The notes: a model not told the origin generated them from the sequence alone. A stretch of DNA of 16,264 bases from DASRJX01 sp035649235 (GCA_035649235.1 DASRJX010000074.1:1-16264); one strand, 5' to 3'; numbered from the stretch's first letter, positions 1 to 7,822 are shown. Numbers and translations are program-made.

Positions 1-426
<426 letters not shown>

Positions 427-434
<8 letters not shown>

Positions 435-1668
435 AACGCAGCGCTTCCGAGGGATCGAGCTGTGCGGCGCGCCAGGCCGGGTAGAGGGTCGCGAGGAACG
501 ACACGCCGAACGTCGCTGCCATGACGATCGCCACGTCGAGCGCTCTGACGTGGAACGGCACATAGGGGATGAAGTAGACGTCCACCGGCAGCGTGACCAG
601 ACGGAACCGGTCGAGGGTCCAGGCGAGCGCCACCCCCAGGGCCGCCCCGGCGACGGTCCCGAGGCCCGCGATGATCAGCCCCTGCAGGGCGAAGATGCGG
701 CGGACGCCGGATCGCGTCGCCCCCAGCGCCTTGAGGACGCCGATGTCCCGCACCTTCTCCATGACCATGAGGACCAGGATGGAGACGATGTTGAGGGCGG
801 CCACCAGGATGATCAGGCCGATGCTGATGCTCATGGCGAGTTTCTCGAGACGGAGGGCCGAGAAGAACGTGCGGTTGAGCCGGACGAGGTCGCTGACGTA
901 GTACTCCTGCCCGAGTTCGGCCTGCACCGCGGCCGCCGTCTCGGGGATGCGGTGCGGGTTCCGGACCTTCGCCTCGACCGCGCTCGCCTGCGCGGGCTCC
1001 AGCCCCATGAACCGGCGCAGCACGTCGATGCCGACGTAGACGCGCGTCGTGTCGTACTCGTAGAAGCCGGCCTCGAACACGCCCGCGACCTCGAACTCGC
1101 GGCTCCGCGGCACGGTCAGGAGAGGCGAGACCTGGGGCCGCGCGATGATGAGGCGGATGACGTCGCCCGCCTCGACCCCCAGCGACGCCGCCAGGTCCTT
1201 GCCGAGGATGGCCGCATCGCGCCCGCTGGCCCCGGGACGGGACAGGGCCGACAGGTCGCCGCGCACCTGGGAGGCGATGTCCGTGAGACGCGCCTCCTGC
1301 CCGGGGTCGATCCCCTTGATGAGGACCGCCGTCCCTGTGGAGTTGAGCGGGCTCGCCGCCATCCCCTTCTCGTACACGACGGGCGCCGCCGCGACCACCT
1401 GCGCCAGCCCCCGCACCCGGCGGGCCGCCGCCTCGCCGTCCTGGAGAGGTCGCCCGGAGAATCCTGAGAGGATCGTCAGGTGCGCGTTGGCCCCCAGGAT
1501 CTTCGCCTGGATCTGATCCTGGAACCCGGTCATGAGCGCCAGCACGACGACCAGGGCCGCGACGCCGACGATGACGCCGACGATGGAGATCAGCGAGATG
1601 ACAAAGATGATGGCCTGCTTGCGGCTCGCCAGCAGATAACGCCGCGCGACGAACAGGGGATAGGCCAT
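427..1668 (-). CDS. lolC: LolC/LolE-family lipoprotein-releasing permease
   Basis: Membrane subunit of the lipoprotein-releasing ABC transporter, working with LolD. The 413 residues match the usual LolC/LolE length (about 400-415). It has the family layout: the N-terminal stretch YPLFVARRYL, one membrane segment at about 20-46, a large periplasmic domain at about 50-270, then three membrane segments near 278-302, 327-352 and 377-396. The motif VMEKVRDIGVLKALGA (about 302-317) is the cytoplasmic coupling helix that contacts the ATPase. LATLYPAWRAAQLDPSEALR at the C-terminus is also typical. Only one permease gene is seen beside lolD. It may act as a homodimer (LolF-like), or a second permease may lie elsewhere, so the choice between lolC and lolE is not settled. 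The ATG at 1668 has no clear ribosome binding site. It lies 31 bases downstream of the preceding gene in the same operon. Confidence 0.93.
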
Positions 1669-1699
1669 GGAGGGTGGCTAGGAACCGGTCCCGGTCATC

Positions 1700-2467
1700 T
1701 CAGGATTCCGCGCGCTCCTTCTTCTGCGCCACCCAGTTCCCCGTCGCCGGCTGGCCGCCGGAGAGGATGAAGTTCTGCCAGGTCCCTTTGATGGTCCGCC
1801 CCTCGGGCGACAGGGTCCCCTCCAGGTCCTGGGAGTGGCCCAGCTTGGAGTCGATGCGGTGCAGCAGCACCTTGCCGTTGACGATCGTCCCCTGCAGGCT
1901 TCCCCGCCAGCCTCCCTCGAGGGAGTACTCTCCCGCCAGCAGCGTGCCCGACTGCCGCAGGGTGAACGCGCCCTTGTCGCCGCTCGGCAGGTACGAGACA
2001 TCCCAGGAGCCGGTCAAGGACTCGTTGTCGGAGGGGAGGGTGCGGCGCAGCCGGCCCATGCGGTCCTGCAGGAGCGCGATGCGATCGTGCGCCACCCGGA
2101 TGCTGGACCGGATCTCGCGCGCGGACTCGGTGAGGGCCTCGACCAGCTGCTCCACGACCGCCACCTCCGCCTCGCGCGCCTCGATCTGGTCCGGATCGGA
2201 GTCCGCCCGCCCCTCCACCATGGCATCCAGGTCCTCGTACAGTCGGCGCAGGCGCCCGCGCGCCTCCTCCCGCTTCCGTGCAACCTCCCCGTGACGCTGC
2301 AGATCGTCGTCGAGCCGCTTCTGCTCGATCTCGAGCTGGACCTTCAGGGCGTAGATCGCCGCCAGCTGCTCCTCGGGGCGCTTCAGGTCCTGCGCCGGCA
2401 GGCGCTGCGACGAGAGCGCCGCCAGCAGCAGGGCGCAGGCGGGCAGGATGCGGGCTTTGCGGATCAC
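1700..2467 (-). CDS. Exported coiled-coil protein with C-terminal beta-rich domain, unknown function
   Basis: I do not recognise a named family. The 255-residue product begins with a basic N-terminus, a hydrophobic stretch (about residues 8-20) and LPA-QD at about 24-27, which looks like a type I signal peptidase site. It is therefore probably periplasmic. Residues about 30-140 are rich in Glu, Arg, Leu and Ala with heptad-like spacing, suggesting a long alpha-helical coiled coil. Residues about 150-250 switch to Gly, Thr, Trp and alternating hydrophobics (GSWDVSYL, LRQSGTLLAGEY, GTWQNFILSGG, TGNWVAQ), suggesting a small beta-barrel or beta-sandwich. The start is GTG at 2467, with GAGG seven bases upstream inside the stop region of the preceding gene. 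Its place between an Asd-like gene and lolC suggests an envelope role, which is inference only. Confidence 0.8.
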   Translation of the reverse strand: MIRKARILPACALLLAALSSQRLPAQDLKRPEEQLAAIYALKVQLEIEQKRLDDDLQRHGEVARKREEARGRLRRLYEDLDAMVEGRADSDPDQIEAREAEVAVVEQLVEALTESAREIRSSIRVAHDRIALLQDRMGRLRRTLPSDNESLTGSWDVSYLPSGDKGAFTLRQSGTLLAGEYSLEGGWRGSLQGTIVNGKVLLHRIDSKLGHSQDLEGTLSPEGRTIKGTWQNFILSGGQPATGNWVAQKKERAES

Positions 2468-2476
2468 CAGGCCACC

Positions 2477-3511
2477 TCAGTGCACCCCTTCACGCTGCCA
2501 GAGGGCCTCGGCGATGCGGACGGCGTTCAGCGCGGCGCCCGAAGCCAGGTTGTCGGCGACCACCCAGAGCCAGAAGGCGTTCTCTGGACCGGCCTGTCTG
2601 ACGCCGGCCACCAGGATCCCGGGTTCCCCGGCCCTCTCCATGGGCGTCGCTCCCTCCCCTCGCTCGTGCACGCGAACGTCGGGGGCGGCGCCCAGCGCGG
2701 CCAGAAGATCCTTCCGGCCCCGCTTCGGAGGCAGCACGACGCGGGCCATGGCGGCGTGGCAGTGGAACACCGGCGCCAGCGCGATCGACAGCGACAGGCC
2801 GAATCCGCCGCCCGTGACCTGCGTGATCTCGGCCTCGAGCTCCTCGGTCGCCGCCCCGCCGGGCGGCCCGGCCCCTCCGTAGAGGAAGTCCGGCACCAGG
2901 TTGAACGCGAGCTGATGTCCGAACACCTCGCGCGGGAGGTCCTTGAAGTTCAGGAGCGCCAGGGTCTGCTGGTACAGCTCGCGGATCCCTTCCTCACCGC
3001 ACTCCGAGACCGGCTGCAGCGCCACGATCGACGCCTCCGCGAGGCCGCAGCCCCGGCGGATCGCCGACAGGACGGTCGACAGCACGAGGGCTATGGGGTG
3101 GGGCGTGCCGATGAGGCCGGGCGCTTCGGGGATCGCCTCGGGGTTGACCGCCGCGTTGACCAGCGGCACGCCCTCGGCGGCACGAGAGGCCGTCGTCAGG
3201 TCGATAGCCGCGAAGCCCTTGCGTCCCGGCCAGTCGAGGTAGAGCGCGCCTTCCGGCCGTGTGCCGCAGAGGAAAGCGATGTCGAGCGGCGCGAGGGCGT
3301 CGAAGTCGGCATGGGCGACGAGCATCGCCTGCCCTCCGAACTCGGTCAGGTTGGCCTCCGGATCGGGCTGCGAGGTATAGAGGTGCACCGAGGCGATCGG
3401 GAACGATCGCTCCACGAGGCGCTCCCGGACGCCCTTGGCGATCAGGCTCTGGGCGTCGAACAGCGCCACGTGCGCCTTGCGGGCGGCGGCGTGCTTCCTG
3501 CGATCAGGCAC
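2477..3511 (-). CDS. Asd/USG-1-like protein, probably catalytically inactive
   Basis: This 344-residue protein has the aspartate-semialdehyde dehydrogenase fold and length, but key residues are changed. Recognisable blocks are LQPVSECGEEGIRELYQQ (about 165-182, matching the family's QAVSGAG region), APVFHCHAA (246-254, holding the conserved His) and ADNLASGAALNAVRIAEAL (319-337, matching DNLRKGAA). The catalytic Cys of the family's PNC motif is replaced: the aligned residues are P137-H138-P139, encoded around 3095-3103. The N-terminal nucleotide-binding glycines (normally GATGxVG) are replaced by LFDAQSLIAKG at about 17-27. This resembles USG-1-type paralogues that lack the Cys, but here the Rossmann motif is lost as well. 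The start is GTG at 3511, overlapping the pssA stop by 8 bases. A role in lysine or threonine synthesis is unlikely. A structural or regulatory role within the phospholipid/Lol operon is inference. Confidence 0.85.
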   Translation of the reverse strand: MPDRRKHAAARKAHVALFDAQSLIAKGVRERLVERSFPIASVHLYTSQPDPEANLTEFGGQAMLVAHADFDALAPLDIAFLCGTRPEGALYLDWPGRKGFAAIDLTTASRAAEGVPLVNAAVNPEAIPEAPGLIGTPHPIALVLSTVLSAIRRGCGLAEASIVALQPVSECGEEGIRELYQQTLALLNFKDLPREVFGHQLAFNLVPDFLYGGAGPPGGAATEELEAEITQVTGGGFGLSLSIALAPVFHCHAAMARVVLPPKRGRKDLLAALGAAPDVRVHERGEGATPMERAGEPGILVAGVRQAGPENAFWLWVVADNLASGAALNAVRIAEALWQREGVH

Positions 3512-4253
3512 GCGGGCCTCCCGCGGGCGCGGGCCGCTGCTCCAGCCGCACGGGCGGCGATCGACGCGGCACCAGCCCCGACAGCACGTAGGCGCTCCCG
3601 AGCACCAGACCGATGAGCTGCGGCGAGGCGGCCACCACGAAGTAGACGGCGCCCATCAAGCTCACAAAGACCCACGAGATCCGGCTGCGCAGGTTGATCT
3701 CCTTGAACGACCGGTAGCGCAGGCGGCTGACCATCAGGACGGCGAGGACCACCACGAGGAGCGCCACGAGCCCCGAGGCCATCGGATCGATCAGGCGGGC
3801 GGGGCTGTAGAAAACGCAGGCGGCGATCATGCAGGCGGCGGCGGGGATCGGCAGCCCGATGAAGTAGCGGCGATCCTGGGACGGGGCCTGGATGTTGAAG
3901 CGCGCCAGACGGGTCGCCCCGGCCGCGAGATACAGGAACGGGGCCAGGGACCACGGCTTTGGCAGCTGGGCGAGGCCCCACATGTAGATCATGAGGGCGG
4001 GCGCCATGCCGAACGAGATGACGTCCGCCAGCGAGTCGAGCTGGACGCCGAAGTCGCTCGACGTGCGGGTGAGGCGCGCCACCCAGCCGTCCACCCGGTC
4101 GAGGAGTGCGGCGATGAAGATGGCGAGCGCCGCCCACTCGTAGTCTCCCTGCAGGCTGCGGACCACCGCGATGTAGCCGGCCAGGAGGTTGCCGGTCGTG
4201 AACAGGCTGGGGATCACGTAGGCCCCCCGCCTGAGGCGCGCGCGGGCCCTCAT
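3504..4253 (-). CDS. pssA: CDP-diacylglycerol-serine O-phosphatidyltransferase
   Basis: Makes phosphatidylserine from CDP-diacylglycerol and L-serine at the inner membrane; the next enzyme, Psd, then forms phosphatidylethanolamine. The 249-residue protein carries the full CDP-alcohol phosphotransferase signature: D52, D55-G56, A59-R60, G69, D73 and D77, all at canonical spacing. N-terminal IPSLFTTGNLLAGYIAV and the later FNIQAP and YFIGLPIPAAA blocks are typical of the Bacillus-type (membrane) PssA subclass. Several hydrophobic segments follow, with a short basic, proline-rich tail. The frame is open further upstream to 4466, but that extension is Arg/Gly-rich and overlaps the psd coding region. 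The ATG at 4253 forms an ATGA overlap with the psd stop and begins just before the conserved N-terminal block. Translational coupling to psd is therefore likely. Confidence 0.95.
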   Translation of the reverse strand: MRARARLRRGAYVIPSLFTTGNLLAGYIAVVRSLQGDYEWAALAIFIAALLDRVDGWVARLTRTSSDFGVQLDSLADVISFGMAPALMIYMWGLAQLPKPWSLAPFLYLAAGATRLARFNIQAPSQDRRYFIGLPIPAAACMIAACVFYSPARLIDPMASGLVALLVVVLAVLMVSRLRYRSFKEINLRSRISWVFVSLMGAVYFVVAASPQLIGLVLGSAYVLSGLVPRRSPPVRLEQRPAPAGGPRA

Positions 4254-4909
4254 GCGCCCATCCCCGCGGCTGGCCGGGCCCCGCTCTCCCCCGCCCTGGA
4301 GCCCGCCTCGCGGCGCGCCAGGACCGTCTCCGCCCCGCGCACCCGCTCGCCGATCCGGACCGCGGGCTCGAAACCGGCCGGCAGGTGCAGATCGGTGCGT
4401 GATCCGAATTGGATCAGTCCGATGCGCTCGCCGCGCCGGACGGCGTCGCCGGGCCGCTTGGTGCACACGATGCGGCGGGCCAGGATGCCCGCGATCTGGG
4501 TCACGCCGTAATCGGCGCCCTCCGCGCGGATCACCAGGTGGTTGCGCTCGTTCTCCTGCGCCACGCGCGGGTCCCAGGCGGGCCGGAAACGCCCGGGCGT
4601 GTGGCGCGTGGCGGTGACCTGCCCCGACACCGGCGCGCGGTTGATGTGGCAGTCGAAGACGGACAGGAAGATGGACACCCGGGCGCCCTCCGGACCACGC
4701 TCGACGGCCGTCACCCGCCCATCGGCCGGCGAGACCACCAGCCCCTCGCCCGGAGGGGCCACCCGCTCCGGATCGCGGAAGAAATAGAGCACGAAAGCCG
4801 TGAGAAAGAGTGCGGGAGCCGCGGCCCAGGGCCCGTAGAGGAAGCCCGGCACGGCCGCCAGGAGGGCCAGGGTGACAAGGTACGGAACCGCTTGTGCTGC
4901 CACAGGCAT
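4250..4909 (-). CDS. psd: Phosphatidylserine decarboxylase proenzyme (short form)
   Basis: Pyruvoyl-dependent enzyme that decarboxylates phosphatidylserine to phosphatidylethanolamine. The 219-residue length fits the short bacterial class. Landmarks are two hydrophobic N-terminal segments (about 7-26 and 28-43), FFRDP at 43-47, SPADG at 60-64, FDCHINRAPVSG at 85-96, NHL at 123-125 and FGSRTDLHLP at 168-177. Self-cleavage is expected between G169 and S170; the serine becomes the pyruvoyl group of the small alpha chain. The C-terminal tail after about 200 is low-complexity Gly/Ala/Arg. The frame is open up to a GTG at 4948, but that extension crosses an intrinsic terminator hairpin, so I choose the ATG at 4909. 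Only a weak GGGA precedes it. It is the first gene of the left-hand envelope operon and overlaps pssA by 4 bases. Confidence 0.95.
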   Translation of the reverse strand: MPVAAQAVPYLVTLALLAAVPGFLYGPWAAAPALFLTAFVLYFFRDPERVAPPGEGLVVSPADGRVTAVERGPEGARVSIFLSVFDCHINRAPVSGQVTATRHTPGRFRPAWDPRVAQENERNHLVIRAEGADYGVTQIAGILARRIVCTKRPGDAVRRGERIGLIQFGSRTDLHLPAGFEPAVRIGERVRGAETVLARREAGSRAGESGARPAAGMGA

Positions 4910-4921
4910 CGGTGTCCCGTC

Positions 4922-4952
4922 AAAAAAATGGGGGTGCCGAAGACACACCCCC
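4922..4952 (-). terminator. Intrinsic (Rho-independent) terminator after the ydcH-like gene
   Basis: Read on the minus strand, GGGGGTG (4952-4946), a nine-base loop (4945-4937) and CACCCCC (4936-4930) form a perfect seven-base-pair stem. An A and then seven T residues follow (4929-4922). This is a textbook intrinsic terminator. It lies 39 bases after the stop of the small DUF465 gene and ends 12 bases before the psd ATG. It can either insulate psd from upstream transcription or act as an attenuator for readthrough. Confidence 0.85.
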
Positions 4953-4991
4953 TGTCGCGAACGAGGTCGGCCGGGTCCGGGCTGGTCCGAC

Positions 4992-5240
4992 TCAGTGCCT
5001 GACGCCGGTGCCCGCCGTTTTCTCCAGATGCTCGCGGAGCATCCGCTCCATCCGGTCCTTGACCTGGAGCTTCTGTTTCTTGAGGTTGATGGTCTCGACC
5101 CTTTCCGAATCTTCGAGCACGGCCTTGCCCTGAAGCTCCTCCAGGCGGGAATCGTAGCTCGCGTGCTCGGCCATCAGCCGCCGGAATTCCGGATTCAGCT
5201 CCGCAAGCTCACGCCTGAGGTCCTCATGGTTGTGCACCAT
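4992..5240 (-). CDS. YdcH-like small helical protein (DUF465)
   Basis: An 82-residue, highly charged, all-helical protein. The pattern LAELNPEFRRLMAEHASYDSRLEEL (about residues 11-35) followed by INLKKQKLQVKDRMERMLRE (about 51-70) matches the DUF465/YdcH family of short antiparallel coiled coils: a first helix with NPEF and EH, a turn, and a second helix with LKKxKLxxKD. The function of the family is not established. The ATG at 5240 is supported by a perfect AGGAGG at 5253-5248, seven bases upstream. Further upstream starts in this frame would add a sequence with no family resemblance. It appears to be a single-gene unit: a candidate promoter lies at 5312-5340 and an intrinsic terminator follows it. 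Confidence 0.85.
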   Translation of the reverse strand: MVHNHEDLRRELAELNPEFRRLMAEHASYDSRLEELQGKAVLEDSERVETINLKKQKLQVKDRMERMLREHLEKTAGTGVRH

Positions 5241-5311
5241 CGTAGTGCCTCCTGCTGGGATGGGGTCAGTAGCGCAGCCACCACGTGAATCGATGGGCCA
5301 CATCTCTACAA

Positions 5312-5340
5312 AGTCTAACACTCCCGATCGCCACCTGCAA
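5312..5340 (-). promoter_or_regulatory. Candidate sigma70 promoter for the ydcH-like gene
   Basis: On the minus strand TTGCAG (5340-5335) and TAGACT (5317-5312) are separated by exactly 17 bases. The -10 matches the consensus at four of six positions and the -35 at three of six. Transcription would start near 5305, about 65 bases before the ATG. The local sequence is noticeably richer in A and T than its surroundings. Moderate to weak evidence. Confidence 0.4.
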
Positions 5341-5426
5341 GCCAGGAGAGGCGGCGAATGCCCCCCGGATTGCTGCGCCGGCCCCGCGTCCGCCAGCACT
5401 GGTCCGGCCCCGTTCTTCACGAAGCC

Positions 5427-5897
5427 TCAACGGCCGGACTGCGGCCCCAGGCGGTAAAGCATGACGACGGCGTCCTCGTGGGTGTCGCTGTAGTAGGCCT
5501 TGCGCCGTCCGATGGGGACGAAGCCGCTCCGGGAGTACAACCGCAGCGCGGCTTGGTTGCTTGGGCGCACCTCCAGGGTGGCCTCCAGGCATCCCTGGCG
5601 GCGGGCGAACTCGAGCAGGTGATCGAGGAGGTGCCCGGCGACGCCCTGGTTCCGCCAGCGCGGATGGACTGCGAGGTTGTTGATCTTCATCTCCTGGTCG
5701 ATCACCCAGGCGCACGCGAAGCCGACGACCCCGGCGGAGCCGGCCATCCTGGCGCCAAACAGGCTGGCGTAGGGGTTCTCCAGCATCTCGTAACGGAACG
5801 AGGACAGGCTCCAGGGCGTGGGAAAGGAGAGATTCTCGATCTCCAGGACGGAGGGCAGCTCGTCGAGTTCGAGAGGGCCTATCTGCAGAGTCGGCGT
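5427..5897 (-). CDS. rimI: RimI, ribosomal-protein-alanine N-acetyltransferase, apparent ACG start
   Basis: GNAT-family enzyme that acetylates the N-terminal alanine of ribosomal protein S18. From the proposed ACG start the product has 156 residues. It contains ENLSFPTPWS (21-30, the RimI substrate-side motif), the acetyl-CoA loop RNQGVAG (82-88), LEVRPSNQAALRLYSRSGF (108-126, with the family's catalytic Glu109 and Tyr121 positions) and GRRKAYYSDTHEDAVVM (130-146). The first ATG in frame is at 5786, which would delete the conserved first 37 residues including SFPTPWS. No ATG, GTG or TTG occurs in any frame between the tsaB stop and that point. ACG at 5897 lies six bases after GGGAGG (5909-5904), ideal spacing, 28 bases after tsaB. 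A CTG at 5888 is the alternative. Identity is firm; the start is inferred. Confidence 0.88.
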   Translation of the reverse strand, partial: TPTLQIGPLELDELPSVLEIENLSFPTPWSLSSFRYEMLENPYASLFGARMAGSAGVVGFACAWVIDQEMKINNLAVHPRWRNQGVAGHLLDHLLEFARRQGCLEATLEVRPSNQAALRLYSRSGFVPIGRRKAYYSDTHEDAVVMLYRLGPQSGR

Positions 5898-5903
5898 GGC
5901 GGT

Positions 5904-5909
5904 CCTCCC
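5904..5909 (-). promoter_or_regulatory. Ribosome binding site that decides the rimI start
   Basis: GGGAGG on the minus strand, six bases upstream of an in-frame ACG (5897-5895) and between the tsaB stop and the conserved RimI N-terminus. No conventional start codon lies at a usable distance. This site is the main evidence for initiation at ACG, or for a former ATG altered by one transition. Confidence 0.6.
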
Positions 5910-5925
5910 GCCGGGCCCTGGAAGC

Positions 5926-6612
5926 CTAGGCGTGGTGACGCGCCGCCTCGGCGTCCGATGGCCGGACGTAGTTCGGGGTCAGGCCTCCCGGCCGGAAGCG
6001 CGTGCCGGGCGGGATCGTCGCCGCAGCCCAGAGCGCGATGGTGGCGGCCAGCGGAGGACTCTCGATCGAGCGCCGTTCCCGGCTTCCCCCTGCCACTGCC
6101 GTCAGGGCCTCTCCGTCCACGAGGATCGCCTCCTCCGGGAGCGAGGCGAGCAGCACCTCCGGGCGCCACGCCAGGTCCTGGGTGCGGCGCGCGACCTCAT
6201 GCCCCCGGAGGTCGAAGAGCGCGGAGTAGACCTCCCCCCGGCCGGCCGGCAGGACCGGTGCCAGGATCGCCGATCCCTGCGGCGCCAGAGGCGCCGCCGC
6301 GCGAGCCAGGGCCTCGAGCGTCGACAATCCCACCACCGCGATGTCCAGGGCGTAGGCGAGCCCCTTGGCCGTCGCCATCCCGACCCGCACGCCGGTGAAC
6401 GAGCCCGGCCCCGACGCGACGCCGAGACCCCTCAGGTCGGAAGTGCCCAGCCGGGCTTCCGCCAGCACGCTCTCGATCGCGGGCACCAGGTCCCGGGCGT
6501 GCCCGCCCTTCTCCTCCAGGAGACGCAGCAGCGGCTCGCCGTCGTCCCGGGCGAGGGCCACGCTCCCGCGGCCCGTCGCCGTGTCGATGCCGAGGCAGGC
6601 TCCCGGCGCCAC
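5926..6612 (-). CDS. tsaB: TsaB, tRNA threonylcarbamoyladenosine (t6A) biosynthesis protein
   Basis: Partner of TsaD in forming N6-threonylcarbamoyladenosine at position 37 of ANN-decoding tRNAs. It is an ASKHA-fold protein that stabilises TsaD rather than the catalytic subunit. The 228-residue protein has the N-terminal CLGIDTATGRGSVAL strand pair, HARDLVPAI (the family's HSExLLP position), and the diagnostic GPGSFTGVRVGMATAKGLAY block. The C-terminus ends with PNYVRPSDAE, typical of the family (YLR-like motif). The frame extends upstream into the preceding gene, but that part has no TsaB resemblance. I choose GTG at 6612, four bases after the preceding stop and just before the conserved GIDTATG. 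It lies just upstream of rimI; tsaB-rimI adjacency is common in bacteria. No strong ribosome binding site is visible, so coupling to the upstream gene is likely. Confidence 0.94.
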   Translation of the reverse strand: MAPGACLGIDTATGRGSVALARDDGEPLLRLLEEKGGHARDLVPAIESVLAEARLGTSDLRGLGVASGPGSFTGVRVGMATAKGLAYALDIAVVGLSTLEALARAAAPLAPQGSAILAPVLPAGRGEVYSALFDLRGHEVARRTQDLAWRPEVLLASLPEEAILVDGEALTAVAGGSRERRSIESPPLAATIALWAAATIPPGTRFRPGGLTPNYVRPSDAEAARHHA

Positions 6613-6616
6613 GGGA

Positions 6617-7822
6617 TCAGGCCGCGGCCCCGGCGCGCCGCAGGAATTCGGTGATCTCGGACTCCTGGTGCTCCCAGGCCACCTGAAAGGCGGCGCCGAT
6701 CTCGAAGCGGCCGGCACGGTCCTCGGCCTCCTCCACCCGAACGACGCGTCCCGGCAGCGTCATGCGGGCGCCGTGGCGGCTGTCCTCGATCAGGATCTCC
6801 ACCTCGACTCCGATCGCGAATGGCACGTCGCTCTCGAACAGCAGGCCGTTGCGGCTGATGTTGCGCGGCTCCTGCGACGCCGGCTCCGCGGCGCCGGCGG
6901 GGCGCGCGGCCGGCGTCACGCGAAGGCGCACGGGCCCTCGCGCGACGTCGAAGCGGATGTAGCCGCGGCGCTCGCGGTAGTAGACGCTGACCGCGTTGCC
7001 GCCGCGCGATTTCGCCAGGTGCAGCGCCTCCTCGGCGCGCTCCACCAGTCGATCGGCGGTCGTCGCGTCCTCGGGATACCGCGCGACGCCCAGGCTCACG
7101 CTGAGGCCGATCGGCCTGCCGTCGGCGTTGCGTCGCAGGCCGTGGCGCTCGACCTCGCGGCGGATCCGCTCGGCGACCAGGAAGGCTCCCATCCTCTCCG
7201 TCTCGGGGAGGATGACGCCGAACTCCTCCCCCGCCAGCCGCGCCGCGACGTCGATGTCCCGGATCTTGTTCTTGATCAGGATCGCCACCTCGCGGAGCAG
7301 GATGCCGCCCACGAGCTCGCCGTGCCGCTCGTTGATCTCGCGGAAATTGTCGAGGTCGACGTAGAGCACGCTCAGCCCCAGGTCGTACCGCTTGGCCCGG
7401 CGGGTCTCGTTCTGCAGCGCCGCCAGGAACGCCGAGGCGCTGAACAGCCCCGTCACCCGATCCTCCGCCGCGGCCGGCTCCTGCCTCTCGGCGAACGACA
7501 GGTCGATCAGCCGCGGGCCGGTCAACTGCCGGTTGAGGTTCAGGAAGTAATCCAGAACGGCGACGCGCAGCGCCACCACGCGCCGGAGCGCTCCCGCCAG
7601 CGCGCGCCGGTGCTCCAGGATCGCCTGCCAGTGGCGCCTGGCGTCGGACTCCTCGAACTGCATCCGGGTCAGGATCAGCAGCAGCGCCGCGTAGAGCTGA
7701 ATCCCCTCCTCGCTCCGGATCTGATCGAGGCGCTTCAGGATGCGCTCCTCGTTGTGGGCGTCCTCCTGCAGGGCCTCGATCAACTCGTCGCGGTAGCGGT
7801 TCGCTTCCTCCAGGCCGATCAT
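6617..7822 (-). CDS. GGDEF-PilZ protein, putative diguanylate cyclase and c-di-GMP sensor
   Basis: A 401-residue cytoplasmic signalling protein with no membrane segment. Residues 1-115 form a helical N-terminal region. The GGDEF domain spans about 120-280: DRVTGLFSASAF, metal-binding YVDLDNF (D156), and AGEEF at 197-201 in place of GGDEF. RDID at 188-191 sits five residues upstream of that motif, the canonical inhibitory I-site spacing. The usual GHxxGD block reads HGELVGG here, so its Asp is missing. A C-terminal PilZ domain (about 285-395) has the RxxxR signature in RRGYIR (R286, R290) and NISRNG at 321-326, the expected c-di-GMP contacts. AGDEF/AGEEF variants can be active, so cyclase activity is plausible but unproven. 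The start codon overlaps the stop of the upstream paralogue in an ATGA, so the two are translationally coupled. Confidence 0.9.
   Translation of the reverse strand: MIGLEEANRYRDELIEALQEDAHNEERILKRLDQIRSEEGIQLYAALLLILTRMQFEESDARRHWQAILEHRRALAGALRRVVALRVAVLDYFLNLNRQLTGPRLIDLSFAERQEPAAAEDRVTGLFSASAFLAALQNETRRAKRYDLGLSVLYVDLDNFREINERHGELVGGILLREVAILIKNKIRDIDVAARLAGEEFGVILPETERMGAFLVAERIRREVERHGLRRNADGRPIGLSVSLGVARYPEDATTADRLVERAEEALHLAKSRGGNAVSVYYRERRGYIRFDVARGPVRLRVTPAARPAGAAEPASQEPRNISRNGLLFESDVPFAIGVEVEILIEDSRHGARMTLPGRVVRVEEAEDRAGRFEIGAAFQVAWEHQESEITEFLRRAGAAA

Noticed and set aside
1835..3616. Long plus-strand open frame (593 codons) opposite the exported protein and Asd-like genes
   Set aside because: Arg/Gly/Gln-rich composition with no domain signature. 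The minus-strand frames here have family motifs, signal peptide and ribosome binding sites.
4254..4466. N-terminal extension of pssA up to 4466
   Set aside because: It overlaps the conserved 3' part of psd, is Arg/Gly-rich, and the ATG at 4253 has the expected coupled position.
5403..5438. Inverted repeat TCCGGCC/GGCCGGA around the rimI stop as a terminator
   Set aside because: The loop is 22 bases and no T tract follows on the minus strand, so I do not call it an intrinsic terminator.
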